Assembly: GCA_024762925.1 (NCBI GenBank)
Contig: JANTGM010000006.1
Location: 1-64,000 of the forward strand
Origin: Kofleriaceae bacterium
GTDB taxonomy: Bacteria > Myxococcota_A > Polyangia > Haliangiales > Haliangiaceae
Direction: 5' to 3'
DNA: 64,000 bases
This document shows, piece by piece, positions 8,838 through 18,800 of the stretch (the first letter of the stretch is position 1; each line of letters opens with the position of its first letter). The notes under the pieces were generated by a model. It did no database searches. It was given only the letters and a program-made list of their open reading frames with translations, and had not been told where the DNA came from. A program made the translations under genes and the position numbers.

Positions 8838-9692
8838 ATGGGCTTTTTTGATCGGATTTCTCGGGGGTGGGGCTTCATCAAGGAGGCATTTGCGATGGCC
8901 AAGGAGGACCGAGTTCTTCTCAAGCCTTCTCTCTACTCCGTCTTTGCGGGCATCGCTTACTGGGTGCTTTGGGTTGCGATCTTCATTGGTGCAGAGGTCG
9001 ATTTCGACTCTGGTGCTGGCAAGGCCATGGGCGCTGTCGCGACTTTCGGCTCGTTTGCGATCTTCTACTTCTTCATGGGCATGACCGTGAACATGGTCGA
9101 TGTGCACGTGAAGGGGGGCAAGCCAACCTTGGCCGAAGCCTACATCGATGCGAAACAAAACTTTGGCGCCATTCTCTTTTTGGCACTCATCTCCACGATC
9201 GTTGAACTCATCGCAAAGGCCGCACGCAGAAGCGCAAACGAAGAAGGAGGTGCTGCTGCCATAATCATCAGCATCGCAGCATCCATTATTGAATCGATTT
9301 GGACGATGATGGCGTTCCTGCTCCTGCCAGCCATCATTATCGAAGACGCCTCGTTGGGAGATTCTCTGCGCCGAGTTCGGGATATTTCTAAGGGCAACCT
9401 GATGCAGATCGCGATTGGCGATGTTGGGGTTCGGATCGTCACCAACCTCATCGGCTTGGTTGTGATGTTCCTGCTCTTTGGGGTTTTGTATGTCAGCTTT
9501 GACGTTATAGGTGGCACCGTGGGCACCATCATTGGTGTGACCATAGGTGGAACTATTCTCAGTCTCTTCGCGGCCTTCTCGAGCTACCTGCGAATGGCGT
9601 ACTACACGTGCCTCTACATCTGGGCCGCTGAGTGTGCCGACAAAGGGCCACAGGCACCTGCGCCACTGCCACTCGCGAGAGTGCTTTCGTAG
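8838..9692 (+). CDS. Integral membrane protein (DUF6159-like)
   Basis: The 284-residue protein begins MGFFDRISRGWGFIKEAFAM and has KEDRVLLKPSLYS near residue 30, a pattern I associate with DUF6159 membrane proteins. About five to six hydrophobic helices are visible (near 40-60, 70-95, 120-140, 155-180, 205-235, 240-265). No catalytic motif. The start is the ATG at 8838; the frame is open further upstream, but that stretch is the direct-repeat gap. Function unknown; permease-like or scaffold roles are possible. Confidence 0.7.
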   Translation: MGFFDRISRGWGFIKEAFAMAKEDRVLLKPSLYSVFAGIAYWVLWVAIFIGAEVDFDSGAGKAMGAVATFGSFAIFYFFMGMTVNMVDVHVKGGKPTLAEAYIDAKQNFGAILFLALISTIVELIAKAARRSANEEGGAAAIIISIAASIIESIWTMMAFLLLPAIIIEDASLGDSLRRVRDISKGNLMQIAIGDVGVRIVTNLIGLVVMFLLFGVLYVSFDVIGGTVGTIIGVTIGGTILSLFAAFSSYLRMAYYTCLYIWAAECADKGPQAPAPLPLARVLS

Positions 9693-9698
9693 CCTCGG

Positions 9699-9965
9699 CT
9701 ACTTCTTCTTTCGAGGGCGAGGTAGCAGGGCTCGAACAGCACTCTTGGCAAATGCCCGGCCCCTCGTCATGGACTTGGCAAGTCCGAGGGCGAGACTAAG
9801 TGGCGTGGTGCCTCGAGCTTCGATGGCGACCTTCTCACCCGTAATGGCGTCTTCCATCGCGCCCCGAGCGATGGTTCGGCTGCCATCAGAGCGGATCTCC
9901 ACGACCAGCCGAGCCACCACGGGAGGCTCATCTTCCGCGTTGGTGAGCGATTCATCATCGGCCAT
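9699..9965 (-). CDS. Small hypothetical protein
   Basis: An 88-residue protein starting MADDESLTNAEDE and ending in the basic tail RPRPKKK-like LLPRPRKKK. The middle reads LVVEIRSDGSRTIARGAMEDAITGEKVAIEARG, a compact beta-rich stretch. No family recognised. An upstream in-frame GTG (9971) is possible. It converges on the membrane protein gene (6-base gap) and diverges from the dehalogenase gene at 10005. It is kept because it fills an otherwise empty interval and has protein-like composition. Confidence 0.5.
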   Translation of the reverse strand: MADDESLTNAEDEPPVVARLVVEIRSDGSRTIARGAMEDAITGEKVAIEARGTTPLSLALGLAKSMTRGRAFAKSAVRALLPRPRKKK

Positions 9966-10004
9966 GCACACACTTTACGTGCATTCCACGCTACTGTCAT
10001 CGCC

Positions 10005-10907
10005 ATGGAAGTGTTGCGCACGCCCGATTCGCGGTTCGAAGGCCTCCCTGGATACGCATATCCTCCCAGGTATAGGAATGTCGACGAGGCTGGCAACTTG
10101 CGTATGCACTACGTCGACGAGGGCCCCAACAAGGCGCGCCCAGTGCTCATGCTGCACGGAGAGCCATCTTGGAGCTACCTGTACCGCCACATGATTCCGA
10201 TGATTGCTGAGGCCGGGCATCGCGCGATCGCACCAGACCTAATCGGGTTTGGTCGATCAGACAAACCCGCCTCACTCGACGACTACACCTATGCGAGTCA
10301 CGAGTCCTGGCTGGAAGCCTTTGTGATGGCTCTCGACCTTCACAGAATAATTCTGGTCTGTCAGGATTGGGGCGGGCTTCTCGGACTTCGACTCGTCGCA
10401 AAGTACCCAGAGCGCTTTGATGCGGTCATTGCGGCCAACACCTTCTTGCCAAGTGGGCGCGAACCGGTTAGCGAAGCCTTCACAGCCTGGCAGAAGCTCT
10501 CTCAGGAAATTCCCGAGTTTGATGTCAGTCGCGTGATCCAGGGCGGATGCAAGACGAAGCTCAGTGAGCAGGTGCTTGCCGCATACGATGCGCCGTTTCC
10601 CGATGAGGACTACAAGATGGCCGCACGGAAGTTCCCGCTCTTGGTGCCGACAACCCCTGATTCGCCAGATTCGATCGCAAACCAGAAGCACTGGGGCGCG
10701 CTTGCGAAGTTTGACAAACCCTTCATCACAGCGTTCAGCGATGGCGATCCAATTACCCGAGGCGCGGATCGCTTCCTACAGGCAGCAATTCCCGGTGCCA
10801 AGAACGCGCCGCACACCACGATCAAAGGTGGCGGTCACTTTCTGCAAGAGGATCGCGGGCCCGAACTAGCAAACGTTGTTCTAGACGTTGCGCGAACGCT
10901 CAAATAG
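10005..10907 (+). CDS. Haloalkane dehalogenase-like alpha/beta-hydrolase
   Basis: Alpha/beta-hydrolase of 300 residues with the haloalkane dehalogenase subfamily I plan. Oxyanion motif HGEPSWSYLY (51-60), nucleophile elbow CQDWGG (nucleophile D121 with halide-binding W122), a cap with W162, acid near D246/D248 and catalytic H278 in GGGHFLQED. The family hydrolyses carbon-halogen bonds, giving alcohol and halide. Natural substrates of such enzymes in soil or marine bacteria are usually unknown. No signal peptide, so cytoplasmic. It starts 34 bases from the divergent small gene, so the promoter must lie in that short interval. Epoxide hydrolase is less likely because Trp follows the nucleophile. 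Confidence 0.88.
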   Translation: MEVLRTPDSRFEGLPGYAYPPRYRNVDEAGNLRMHYVDEGPNKARPVLMLHGEPSWSYLYRHMIPMIAEAGHRAIAPDLIGFGRSDKPASLDDYTYASHESWLEAFVMALDLHRIILVCQDWGGLLGLRLVAKYPERFDAVIAANTFLPSGREPVSEAFTAWQKLSQEIPEFDVSRVIQGGCKTKLSEQVLAAYDAPFPDEDYKMAARKFPLLVPTTPDSPDSIANQKHWGALAKFDKPFITAFSDGDPITRGADRFLQAAIPGAKNAPHTTIKGGGHFLQEDRGPELANVVLDVARTLK

Positions 10908-10953
10908 TTTCTATTCTTTCTAAGAATAATACTAGTGGATACAACGCAGGTGG

Positions 10954-12513
10954 ATGACGATGGACATGGGTAAGGAAACGATTAGTCGGAAGGACGTTCG
11001 GCCGCTAGTTCCGTCGGAGCTTGCAGAAGGCATGGAACTCTTGCCGTCTGCGGTTGCTGTGATCGATGTCGATGGATTTCTCCGGTACGCCAATCAAGCA
11101 TTCGAGCGGCGCTCCGGCATCCCTCGAACCGATGCGATTGGCGCAAAGCTGCCAGAGCTGCTCAGCATCAAAGCTGAGGACTACGACGCATGCATGGCCA
11201 GTGTCATGGATGGGCGCTCTTGGACGGGGCGCTGGATCGCCGTTCTCAAGAAACGCCCAGCATGGATTCAAGAAGTACAAGCTTCGCCAATGCACAACCA
11301 GGCGGAGCTCATCGATTCGGTGATGCTCGTTATCCGTGACCTCACCAAAGAAGACTCCCTGGCAAAGCGGCTTGGTAGTGACTCGTCCATGACTGCCATG
11401 AATAGCTTGGCTGCTGGAGTTGCTCACGAGATTAACAATCCACTGTCCTTCATTATGGGCAACGTGGCGTACTTGGTAGAGGAGTTCGAGCGCGTGCGTC
11501 CAAGCCTGGGGGAAGAACTTATCGAGGAGTGGGGTGGCGCTCTGGATGATCTTAAGGAAGGTGCTGTGCGTGTTCGCGACATCGTGCAGCAACTCGGCGG
11601 CATGGTGCCTGACATCGACGAGGGGCTTGGCAACGTTGATCTCGGTGCGCTTCTCGACACCACCTTGGCACTTGTGCAAAACCAGATTCGTCACCGAGCG
11701 CATCTCGTTCGCGAGTACGCTGGCAGCAACTACGCGTGGACCAACGCAGCCATCCTGAGCCAGGTGTTGCTCAACCTTCTGCTGAACGCCGCCGAGTCCA
11801 TGGAGCCTGGGCACGTCGATGAGAACGAGTTGCGTTTGGTGTTGCGCTCGGGCAGTGAAGGGCGAGTTACCATTGAAGTGCGCGACACGGGGTGTGGCAT
11901 TGCGCCGGATGTGCTGCCCCATGTGTTTGATCCGTTCTTTTCAACCAAGCCTGTTGGTGATGGCACCGGGATGGGCCTTACGGTCACCCGACGACTTCTC
12001 ACCCAACTCGAGGGGCACATCACCGTGCGCTCGACAGTTGGAGAGGGGTCCAGTTTCATTGTTAGTCTGCCGGCTCTTGATAGGTCTGCTCCGCGACGTC
12101 CAAGCCTCACCGAGGACATTCCCAAGCGCTACAGCGATGTTGCGCGCATTCTCGTTGTCGACGACGAACACGCGGTGCTTCGGATGGTTGAACGCATTCT
12201 CAACAAGCATGAAGTGACCTCGTGTGACGAAGGTGAGGAAGCGCTAAAGCTGCTTCGGGAAAACGAATACGACATCATCTTTTGCGACTTGATGATGCCG
12301 GAGATGGATGGGGAAGAGCTTTACCAGGCGGTGTTGCGGGACAAGCCCGATCTCGCAAAGCGCTTTGTCTTCATCACTGGAGGCGCCTTCACAGCTGATG
12401 CGATGCGCTTTGCCAAAGAGATTTCGAACCCACTTCTCGAGAAGCCATTTACCCCGGTTCAACTGCGTGCTGTTGTGGACCAGCACGTGCACACGCCTGC
12501 TCCACCCGACTAG
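10954..12513 (+). CDS. PAS sensor histidine kinase with C-terminal receiver domain
   Basis: Cytoplasmic hybrid kinase of 519 residues. Order: PAS domain (about 28-130), dimerisation/H-box AAGVAHEINNPLSF with phospho-acceptor H158, HATPase_c with LLNLLLNAAES (N box), DTGCGI (G1), FDPFFSTK (F box) and GTGMGL (G2). A receiver domain follows (about 397-510) with acidic pair D403/D404, phospho-acceptor D445 in FCDLMMPEMDG, T475 and K497 in LLEKPF. No membrane helix, so it senses a soluble signal. The TAG stop codon lies inside the terminal CTAG of a dispersed repeat (12510-12618), so the C-terminus may have been set by that element. Confidence 0.93.
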   Translation: MTMDMGKETISRKDVRPLVPSELAEGMELLPSAVAVIDVDGFLRYANQAFERRSGIPRTDAIGAKLPELLSIKAEDYDACMASVMDGRSWTGRWIAVLKKRPAWIQEVQASPMHNQAELIDSVMLVIRDLTKEDSLAKRLGSDSSMTAMNSLAAGVAHEINNPLSFIMGNVAYLVEEFERVRPSLGEELIEEWGGALDDLKEGAVRVRDIVQQLGGMVPDIDEGLGNVDLGALLDTTLALVQNQIRHRAHLVREYAGSNYAWTNAAILSQVLLNLLLNAAESMEPGHVDENELRLVLRSGSEGRVTIEVRDTGCGIAPDVLPHVFDPFFSTKPVGDGTGMGLTVTRRLLTQLEGHITVRSTVGEGSSFIVSLPALDRSAPRRPSLTEDIPKRYSDVARILVVDDEHAVLRMVERILNKHEVTSCDEGEEALKLLRENEYDIIFCDLMMPEMDGEELYQAVLRDKPDLAKRFVFITGGAFTADAMRFAKEISNPLLEKPFTPVQLRAVVDQHVHTPAPPD

Positions 12514-12618
12514 CGCTCGATTCATGAATATAGAACGCGCTCACTCGCCTTCTCGCCCGCTGGACAGACTGGCTCTGCCAGTCTTCTTCGATGTCGGAAG
12601 GGCGATTTGTTATTCTAG
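12510..12618 (+). repeat. CTAG-bounded dispersed repeat, copy A
   Basis: The left end CTAGCGCTCGATTCATGAAT differs by two bases from the terminal repeat of copy D (52818-53000, reverse strand). It continues with TAGAACGCGCTCACT and TTCTCGCCCGCTGGA blocks and the hairpin AGACTGGC-TCT-GCCAGTCT, all shared with copy D. The right end is CTAG at 12615-12618. The first CTAG contains the stop codon of the histidine kinase gene. Confidence 0.75.
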
Positions 12619-12663
12619 AGGCCGATCCTCGCGGGTCGGAAACACCAATACAGGAGAACAAGC

Positions 12664-13089
12664 ATGAGTCTTACTTGGCATCGAGATGTACCGATTTGGG
12701 ACGCGGACAAGCAGCGTATCGTTGGTGGTACGGCGCCGGGCGTCTTAGACAGTCGTTACGCAGAGATTGAGGAAGGCAGCACGATTCCCTGCAACTGGTA
12801 TCGCGTGGAAAGGGACGGCGCAATCGTTGGCTATGGTTGGGTTGATGTGAACTGGGGCGACGCCGAGATCTTGCTCGCTACAGCCGATGAAGCACAGGGC
12901 AGCGGCGTTGGTAGCTTCATTCTCGGCAACCTCGACAATGAAGCGCGGCGCATGGGGCTTGCGTATACCTACAACATCGTTCGCCCAACGCATCCGGAAG
13001 GCGATAAGGTTTCCGCATGGCTCGAGAAACGTGGGTTTAAGAAAAGTTCTGATGGTAGTTTGAGGCGGCGCGTGGGGGCTGCCTCATAG
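12664..13089 (+). CDS. GNAT family N-acetyltransferase-like protein
   Basis: A 141-residue protein with the GNAT core: beta strands DGAIVGYGWVDV and AEILLATADE (about 49-77), then acetyl-CoA-binding motif AQGSGVGSFILGNL (79-92, the Q/R-x-x-G-x-G/A turn), and C-terminal VSAWLEKRGFKK (about 117-128). The family transfers an acetyl group from acetyl-CoA to an amine. Substrate unknown. Good ribosome binding site AGGAGAA ahead of the ATG. It follows a dispersed repeat, and no partner gene is evident. Confidence 0.78.
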   Translation: MSLTWHRDVPIWDADKQRIVGGTAPGVLDSRYAEIEEGSTIPCNWYRVERDGAIVGYGWVDVNWGDAEILLATADEAQGSGVGSFILGNLDNEARRMGLAYTYNIVRPTHPEGDKVSAWLEKRGFKKSSDGSLRRRVGAAS

Positions 13090-13306
13090 CGGCCGTTTCG
13101 TACGTTTCGGGGCGGCAGGTTCTGTGTCGGCTCCAGGAGTCAAGCGCTCATCCACGGGCTCTCAGACAACTCTGCGCACAAGAGCGTGAGACCGGCTCTC
13201 AAAGAACTCGCAGCGCCGAGCAGCACGACGCCTCTACACTTGTCAGCTGCTTTCATCTCCCTAGAAACACTCTTATGCGAAGAGCTTTGATGGGGGCATT
13301 GCGGCC

Positions 13307-14785
13307 GTGGATGAGAGCTATCGGAAGCAGAGCCGTATGAGCGTTGGTCGATTGTCGGAACGACGTCCTCTGCGCATACGCTCGCGCGTCTCCGCCTCTG
13401 GGATTCGCGGTTTGCTTGCGTCTCCAATTTGGCGCGCAGGTGTGATAGCAAGAGCTGTGCGCCGCTTTCTAACTCTCGCTATCGTCTCACTCTCTGCTCT
13501 TGCGTGCCGCGGCGCTGAGCTTGACATTGCAACTGAGCGCGCGAACCTCATCTTTGGTGACGTCGATGAAGGGCACCCCGCAGCCGTTGCCCTCAGCCGC
13601 TTTGGACGTCCTTTCTGCACCGGAACCCTCGTGTCTCCCAGTGTTGTTCTTACTGCTGCTCACTGCGTCGACATGCTGGCGGGCGACCCAGACGTGACCA
13701 TCTTCTTCGGGACCGACATCCAAGGAGAGGGCGTTCGAATTGGGGTCCGGGAGACCATTGCTCACCCGGAATGGACCGGCAACCTCTCAGGCGGCAACGA
13801 CATTGGGATGCTGCTCATGGATTTTCCCGTGGATCCAGAACTCGCGATTCCCTTGAGCCTCTTCGATATGACGCTTGAACTTGGTACCGAAGTCGAGCGC
13901 GTGGGATTCGGAATCTACGATGCAGCAACCATGTCCATTGATGGCAAGAAGCGCACAGGCTTGACAACGGTAACGCAAGTGCCCTCAGGGGCCGATACTT
14001 TCATCGCCGGCGACCCTGATCTCATCACCTGCAGTGGTGACAGTGGTGGCCCGGCGTTCATTGAAAAGGAAGGCGTCGTCTACGTTGCTGGAGTGCATTC
14101 CTTTGGACTTGAGGGCTGTACCTCTCCGCGCAATGGCGATACCCGAGTCGAACTTTTCGCAGAGGACTTTGTGCTGCCTTGGATTCAGGAAAAGGACGCC
14201 GCCTGTGGCGCAGACCTGCAGTGTGCACGAGTTGGTTGCATTGATGACCCAGACTGTGAGCCGTGTGGACCTGATGGCACTTGCACGGAAGGTTGCGCAC
14301 TTCCCGACGTGGATTGCCAGGATCGAAACCTGGGCGATTTATGCCGCGCCGACCAACACTGCACCACGGGGAAGTGTGTGGTGTGGCGACCCGAACCCAA
14401 GACCAGCTTTTGCACAGAGGAGTGTGTTCTTGGAGGTGACACATGTGCCGCCGGGATGAGCTGCCAAACCATTCAACCCTTCGGAGACATTTGCTACTAC
14501 GATGATCCGCCGAGTGGTGTTCTCGGCGGCGAGTGCGAAGAGAACTACGACTGCGGTTCAAGCGTTTGCGAAGACGGCGTTTGTGTCTACGCTTGCGATC
14601 TCAGTAATGGGCAAAACTGCCCAGAGGATTTCGAGTGCAGCGACAACGGTGGTGGCTACTACTGCCATGCACTTCCAAAAGAGTCAGGTGGTTGTTCGGC
14701 ATCGAGCGCTGGCAGCTCATACATGGGCTTTGGTGCAGTTTTCTTGGCCCTACTTTTGGCAACTCGTAGGCGTCAAAGCGCCTGA
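13307..14785 (+). CDS. Trypsin-like serine protease, lipoprotein signal and MYXO-CTERM-like tail
   Basis: S1-family protease domain (about 78-290) with catalytic H119 (LTAAHC), D165 (NDIGML) and S246 (GDSGGPA). About 160 residues of Cys-rich modules (295-455) follow. The tail has GGCSASS, a hydrophobic helix and TRRRQSA, like MYXO-CTERM. Hydrophobic segment FLTLAIVSLSALAC (54-67) looks like a signal peptide with a lipobox. The true start may therefore be GTG at 13442 or 13457 rather than ATG at 13307, which would add about 45 basic residues. Likely secreted and surface anchored; probably degrades external protein. Confidence 0.87.
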   Translation: MDESYRKQSRMSVGRLSERRPLRIRSRVSASGIRGLLASPIWRAGVIARAVRRFLTLAIVSLSALACRGAELDIATERANLIFGDVDEGHPAAVALSRFGRPFCTGTLVSPSVVLTAAHCVDMLAGDPDVTIFFGTDIQGEGVRIGVRETIAHPEWTGNLSGGNDIGMLLMDFPVDPELAIPLSLFDMTLELGTEVERVGFGIYDAATMSIDGKKRTGLTTVTQVPSGADTFIAGDPDLITCSGDSGGPAFIEKEGVVYVAGVHSFGLEGCTSPRNGDTRVELFAEDFVLPWIQEKDAACGADLQCARVGCIDDPDCEPCGPDGTCTEGCALPDVDCQDRNLGDLCRADQHCTTGKCVVWRPEPKTSFCTEECVLGGDTCAAGMSCQTIQPFGDICYYDDPPSGVLGGECEENYDCGSSVCEDGVCVYACDLSNGQNCPEDFECSDNGGGYYCHALPKESGGCSASSAGSSYMGFGAVFLALLLATRRRQSA

Positions 14786-15202
14786 CGAGACCTCGATTCC
14801 GGCAGCGGAGTGACAAGCTCCCACGGATATCTTTCCGAGTTTTTCTTAGCTTGGAGGGCCACTCGTGGGTTCGACGACACAATGGATGACTTGCTGGCAT
14901 TTCCTTGGTGAGGCCATTTGCACTGTGCAAACTTGCATGTGGCTTTTCGTCGCAGATCGGATCGTCGTGACCCCCCAAGCCAACGCCACATTTGACCACC
15001 ACGATGTGGCGAATTGTCGCAGTGGTTTGGCTAGGTTACTGAAAATTCAAGACCGATCAGAGGTGTGACTCTTGTTCATATCAGAGCGTGGTGGCAATTC
15101 CGGAAATTCATGCGGCGATTCACCACAGGGGCAATGAGATTCAACAGTGTCAATGACTTGAAGACGCTCTCGCTTTTGTGAGAACTCCCCCCCGAAAACG
15201 TT
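14786..15202. other. 417-base gap upstream of the respiratory operon
   Basis: No convincing gene, RNA gene or repeat is visible. The small open frame at 14865-15068 has no recognisable family and no good ribosome binding site. The promoter of the ACIII-caa3 operon should lie here, but I see no clean -35/-10 pair. A CCCCCCC run sits at about 15187-15193, ten bases before the actA ATG. Confidence 0.5.
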
Positions 15203-15853
15203 ATGCCCCGATTTCAATTCCCCGAGTGGACAGAAAATTTTAAGAAGGCGCTCGGTCTGCTTCTAGCGGGCGGTCCGGTCTACTTAATCTTCCTAATTTA
15301 TTCCTGCACTGCACCGCAGACAATCCGTATCGGGTATCAACCCGAACAACCGGTGCCATATTCCCACGCACTGCATGTAGGTGAATTAGGCCTCGATTGT
15401 CGCTACTGCCACAATACAGTTGAGGAGTCTCCACACTCCGCTGTGCCGCCAGCTGCGACCTGCATGAACTGCCACACGGGCATTCACGCAGACAGCCCAA
15501 AGCTCCTGCCGATTCGCGAAAGCGCATCGCAAGACGTTCCAGTTGAGTGGGTTCGTGTTCACGACCTTCCCGACTACGTCTACTTCAATCACTCGGCGCA
15601 CGTAACGCGCGGGGTTGGTTGTGAGAGCTGTCATGGTCGTATTGACCAGATGGAAAAGGTCCACCAAGTGGAAGCACTGACGATGGAATGGTGCCTTGAG
15701 TGCCACCGGGATCCATATCCCAACCTTCGTCCCATCGAAGAAGTCACAACCATGGGCTACGACCCTGACACCAATCGCCGCGAGCTCGGTCAAGAACTCG
15801 CCAAGCAATACAACCTCAATCCAAGAACGGATTGCTCAACATGTCATCGCTAA
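15203..15853 (+). CDS. actA: Alternative complex III subunit ActA (pentaheme cytochrome c)
   Basis: A 216-residue membrane-anchored cytochrome. One helix (about 17-33) precedes a periplasmic domain with exactly five CxxCH haem sites: CRYCH 66, CMNCH 87, CESCH 140, CLECH 164, CSTCH 211. Five haems with an N-terminal anchor is the ActA signature. In ACIII this subunit passes electrons out of the complex towards a cytochrome or the caa3 oxidase. First gene of the operon; its end overlaps actB by 13 bases, implying coupled translation. His residues outside the CxxCH sites (H55, H58, H130, H133) are available as distal haem ligands. Confidence 0.94.
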   Translation: MPRFQFPEWTENFKKALGLLLAGGPVYLIFLIYSCTAPQTIRIGYQPEQPVPYSHALHVGELGLDCRYCHNTVEESPHSAVPPAATCMNCHTGIHADSPKLLPIRESASQDVPVEWVRVHDLPDYVYFNHSAHVTRGVGCESCHGRIDQMEKVHQVEALTMEWCLECHRDPYPNLRPIEEVTTMGYDPDTNRRELGQELAKQYNLNPRTDCSTCHR

Positions 15854-18800
15854 AACTTACCAAGAGCGGGCGAGTGGTTTCCAACAGCCACAGCGTTAGC
15901 GAGTCGTCCAAGGGCGCGCCTAAGGGCAAGTCAGCTGGACCTTCTCAAGACGGTTTCTGGCGTAGCCAGGCTGACCTCGACAACACGCCCGAGTTTCAAG
16001 AATTTCTCGCACGCGAGTACCCAGAGCAAGAAGAGCAGCTCAAGGACCCTCTGTCCCGGCGTCGCTTTGTTCAGCTCATGGGCGCGTCGTTTGCGCTAGC
16101 TGGGGTATCTCAAGGTTGTCGATGGGAGGAGGAGAAGATCATGCCTCTCTCTCGCCGCCCCGACGGTTACATCCCTGGTGTCGCGAAGAAATATGCATCG
16201 GCCTTTGAGCTTGGCGGCGCAGCTGCTGGCCTCTTGGTCACATGCATGGATGGTCGCCCCATCAAAATTGAGGGCAACCCCGAGCACCCATTCACGGGAG
16301 GTACCTCAACTGCGGTCGCACAGGCCAGCATCCTTGAGATGTATGACCCCGATAGATCGCGAGCAGTTCGCCGCCAAGAAAAGGGCCAAGGCCTCATCGC
16401 AACACGCAAGGACGCACTGGCTGCGATTCGCGCGCTTCGCGATACTGCCAAGGCAACTCGTGGGGCGGGACTTCACATTCTTAGCGAAGCAACCAGCTCG
16501 GCAACGATTGCTGCGCTTCGCCAAGAGATTCAGGCCGCAATGCCTGGCGTCAAGTGGCACGAGTATGAGCCGCTTAGCACCGATGAGCAACGCGAAGGCA
16601 ATCGCATGGCCTTTGGCTCGCCGCACCGCACCCACTACCGGCTCGACCGAGCGGATGTGATTGCGAGCTTCGACGCTGAGCTCTTTGGAAACAACCCAGC
16701 CGCTCTTCGTCACTCGAAGGACTTTGCCACGGGGCGCAACCCAGATACCGGCAAGCAAAATCGCGTGTACGCGATTGAGAGTGCATACAGCCTCACCGGA
16801 GCAGTTGCCGACCATCGTCTTCCGGTTCGCAGCGAACTCATCAAGCCTCTGCTGCTCGGTCTTGAGCAAGCTCTTACTGGTGGCGATGTCGCTTCGGTTG
16901 GAGCAGCAATTCTCGCTGAGCCCAAGGCACATACGTTCATCACCGAGCTTGCCAAGGACCTCGCAAAGAATCGCGGTCGTGGTGTGGTTGCGGTTGGCTC
17001 ACAACAGCCTGCAGAGGTTCATGCCATCGCGGCACGCATTAACGCCACGCTTCGCAACCACAACGCAACGGTTCTCTACACTGCCGAAGCGGATGCGCAG
17101 CGTCCTCGTCACCTCGACGATCTCAAGAGCCTCGTTGCCACGATGCAGAGCGGCAAAGTTGCTGGCCTGCTCATCATTGGCGGCAACCCTGCGTACAACG
17201 CTCCAACCGATTTGGACTTCGTAGGAGCGCTTGCAAAGGTCAAGTCCAGCGTGCATCTCTCGATGTACGACGACGAGACTTCAAAGCACACCAACTGGCA
17301 CATCAACCGCGCCCACTACCTAGAAGCTTGGGGCGACTCACGCAGCTATGACGGCACGGTTACTTTGGCTCAGCCTATGGTCGAGCCTCTCTACGATGGC
17401 ATGAGCGCAATTGGCGTTCTGAAAATCCTCGCCGGTCACGACGATGATTCCAACCAGGATGTTGTTCGCCGAACGCTGCTTGCCGTTGCTGGTAGCGACT
17501 TGGCGGATGACAAAGCTTGGCGACGCCTCTTGCACGACGGTTTCATTCCGGGAAGTGCACCGCGCCCCGCTGCCGTTGCACCAAAGCAATTCGCAGCGAC
17601 GCCATTGTCCGATAGCCAAAAGATTGGAAGCTCGCTTCCAAACGGCAAGCTTGAAGTTGTGTTCCGCGAATCGGCCACCTACGACGGTCGCTATGCAAAC
17701 AACTCTTGGCTTCTTGAGACGCCCGACTTCATGACCAAGCTCACTTGGGACAACGCTGCGCTCATTGGGCCGGCAACAGCGAAATCGCTGGGTGTCTCAA
17801 ACGGCGAGCTGGCCAAGATTACGGTTGGCGAAGCAACGCTCAAGATCGTCGTACACGTTTCACCAGGACAAGCGCCAGGTTCGATTGCTCTCCCACTTGG
17901 TTGGGGAAGAAGCCGAGCGGGGCACGTCGGTGGACATGAGGACTTCAAGGTTGCAGCACCTGGCTTCAACACCTATGCGCTTCGCACCTCTAGCGGCTTC
18001 AACTTCACAGGCGGAGCAACAGTCAAGGGCACTGGCAGCAACTACCCTCTCGCTGAAACGCAAGACCACTTTGCGATGGACGAGCTTGGAGCCGACGAGG
18101 TCAAAAAGCGCGTCAACACCCACATCAAGACCGGCACTCTGAAAGAGTACAACGATCTCAAAAAGCCTGGAGCAAAGGGGCAGGCGGATCTCGTGACGAG
18201 AGACGCACACCTCGAGATCGAGAAGAAGCTCATTCGCCCGATCGAAGGTCGTGAGATTAACGTCTCGCTCTACGACGAGCACGAGTACAAAGGTCACAAG
18301 TGGGGCATGAGCATCGACCTCGGCAAGTGCACGGGTTGCAATGCTTGCTCAGTTGCTTGCCAAGCTGAGAACAACATTCCTGTCGTTGGCAAGAAGGAAG
18401 TCATGAACAACCGGGAGATGCATTGGATTCGCATCGACCGCTACTTCAAGGGCAACCCGAATGACCCCGAGATGGCATTCCTTCCTGTGCACTGTCAGCA
18501 GTGTGAAGGCGCTCCTTGCGAAGTTGTCTGCCCAGTCGAAGCGACCTCTCACTCGAAGGAGGGGCTCAACGACATGACCTACAACCGCTGTGTTGGTACT
18601 CGCTACTGCGCGAACAACTGCCCATACAAGGTGCGTCGCTTCAACTTCAAGTACTGGAACAAGGACTTCGAAGTTGCTCGCAACAAAGTCCGCTCCCTGC
18701 TTTCCAACCCAGACGTCACGGTTCGCAGCCGAGGTGTCATGGAGAAGTGCACTTGGTGTGTTCAGCGCATCGAGCGCACGAAGATCGACGCCAAGAACAA

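Noticed and set aside
14058-14561. Minus-strand frame of 167 codons across the protease gene
   Set aside because: Antisense to the Cys-rich modules of a clear trypsin-like protease; no supporting signals.
14865-15068. 67-codon frame in the gap upstream of actA
   Set aside because: No ribosome binding site, no recognisable protein features and Trp/Cys-rich composition. Probably non-coding.
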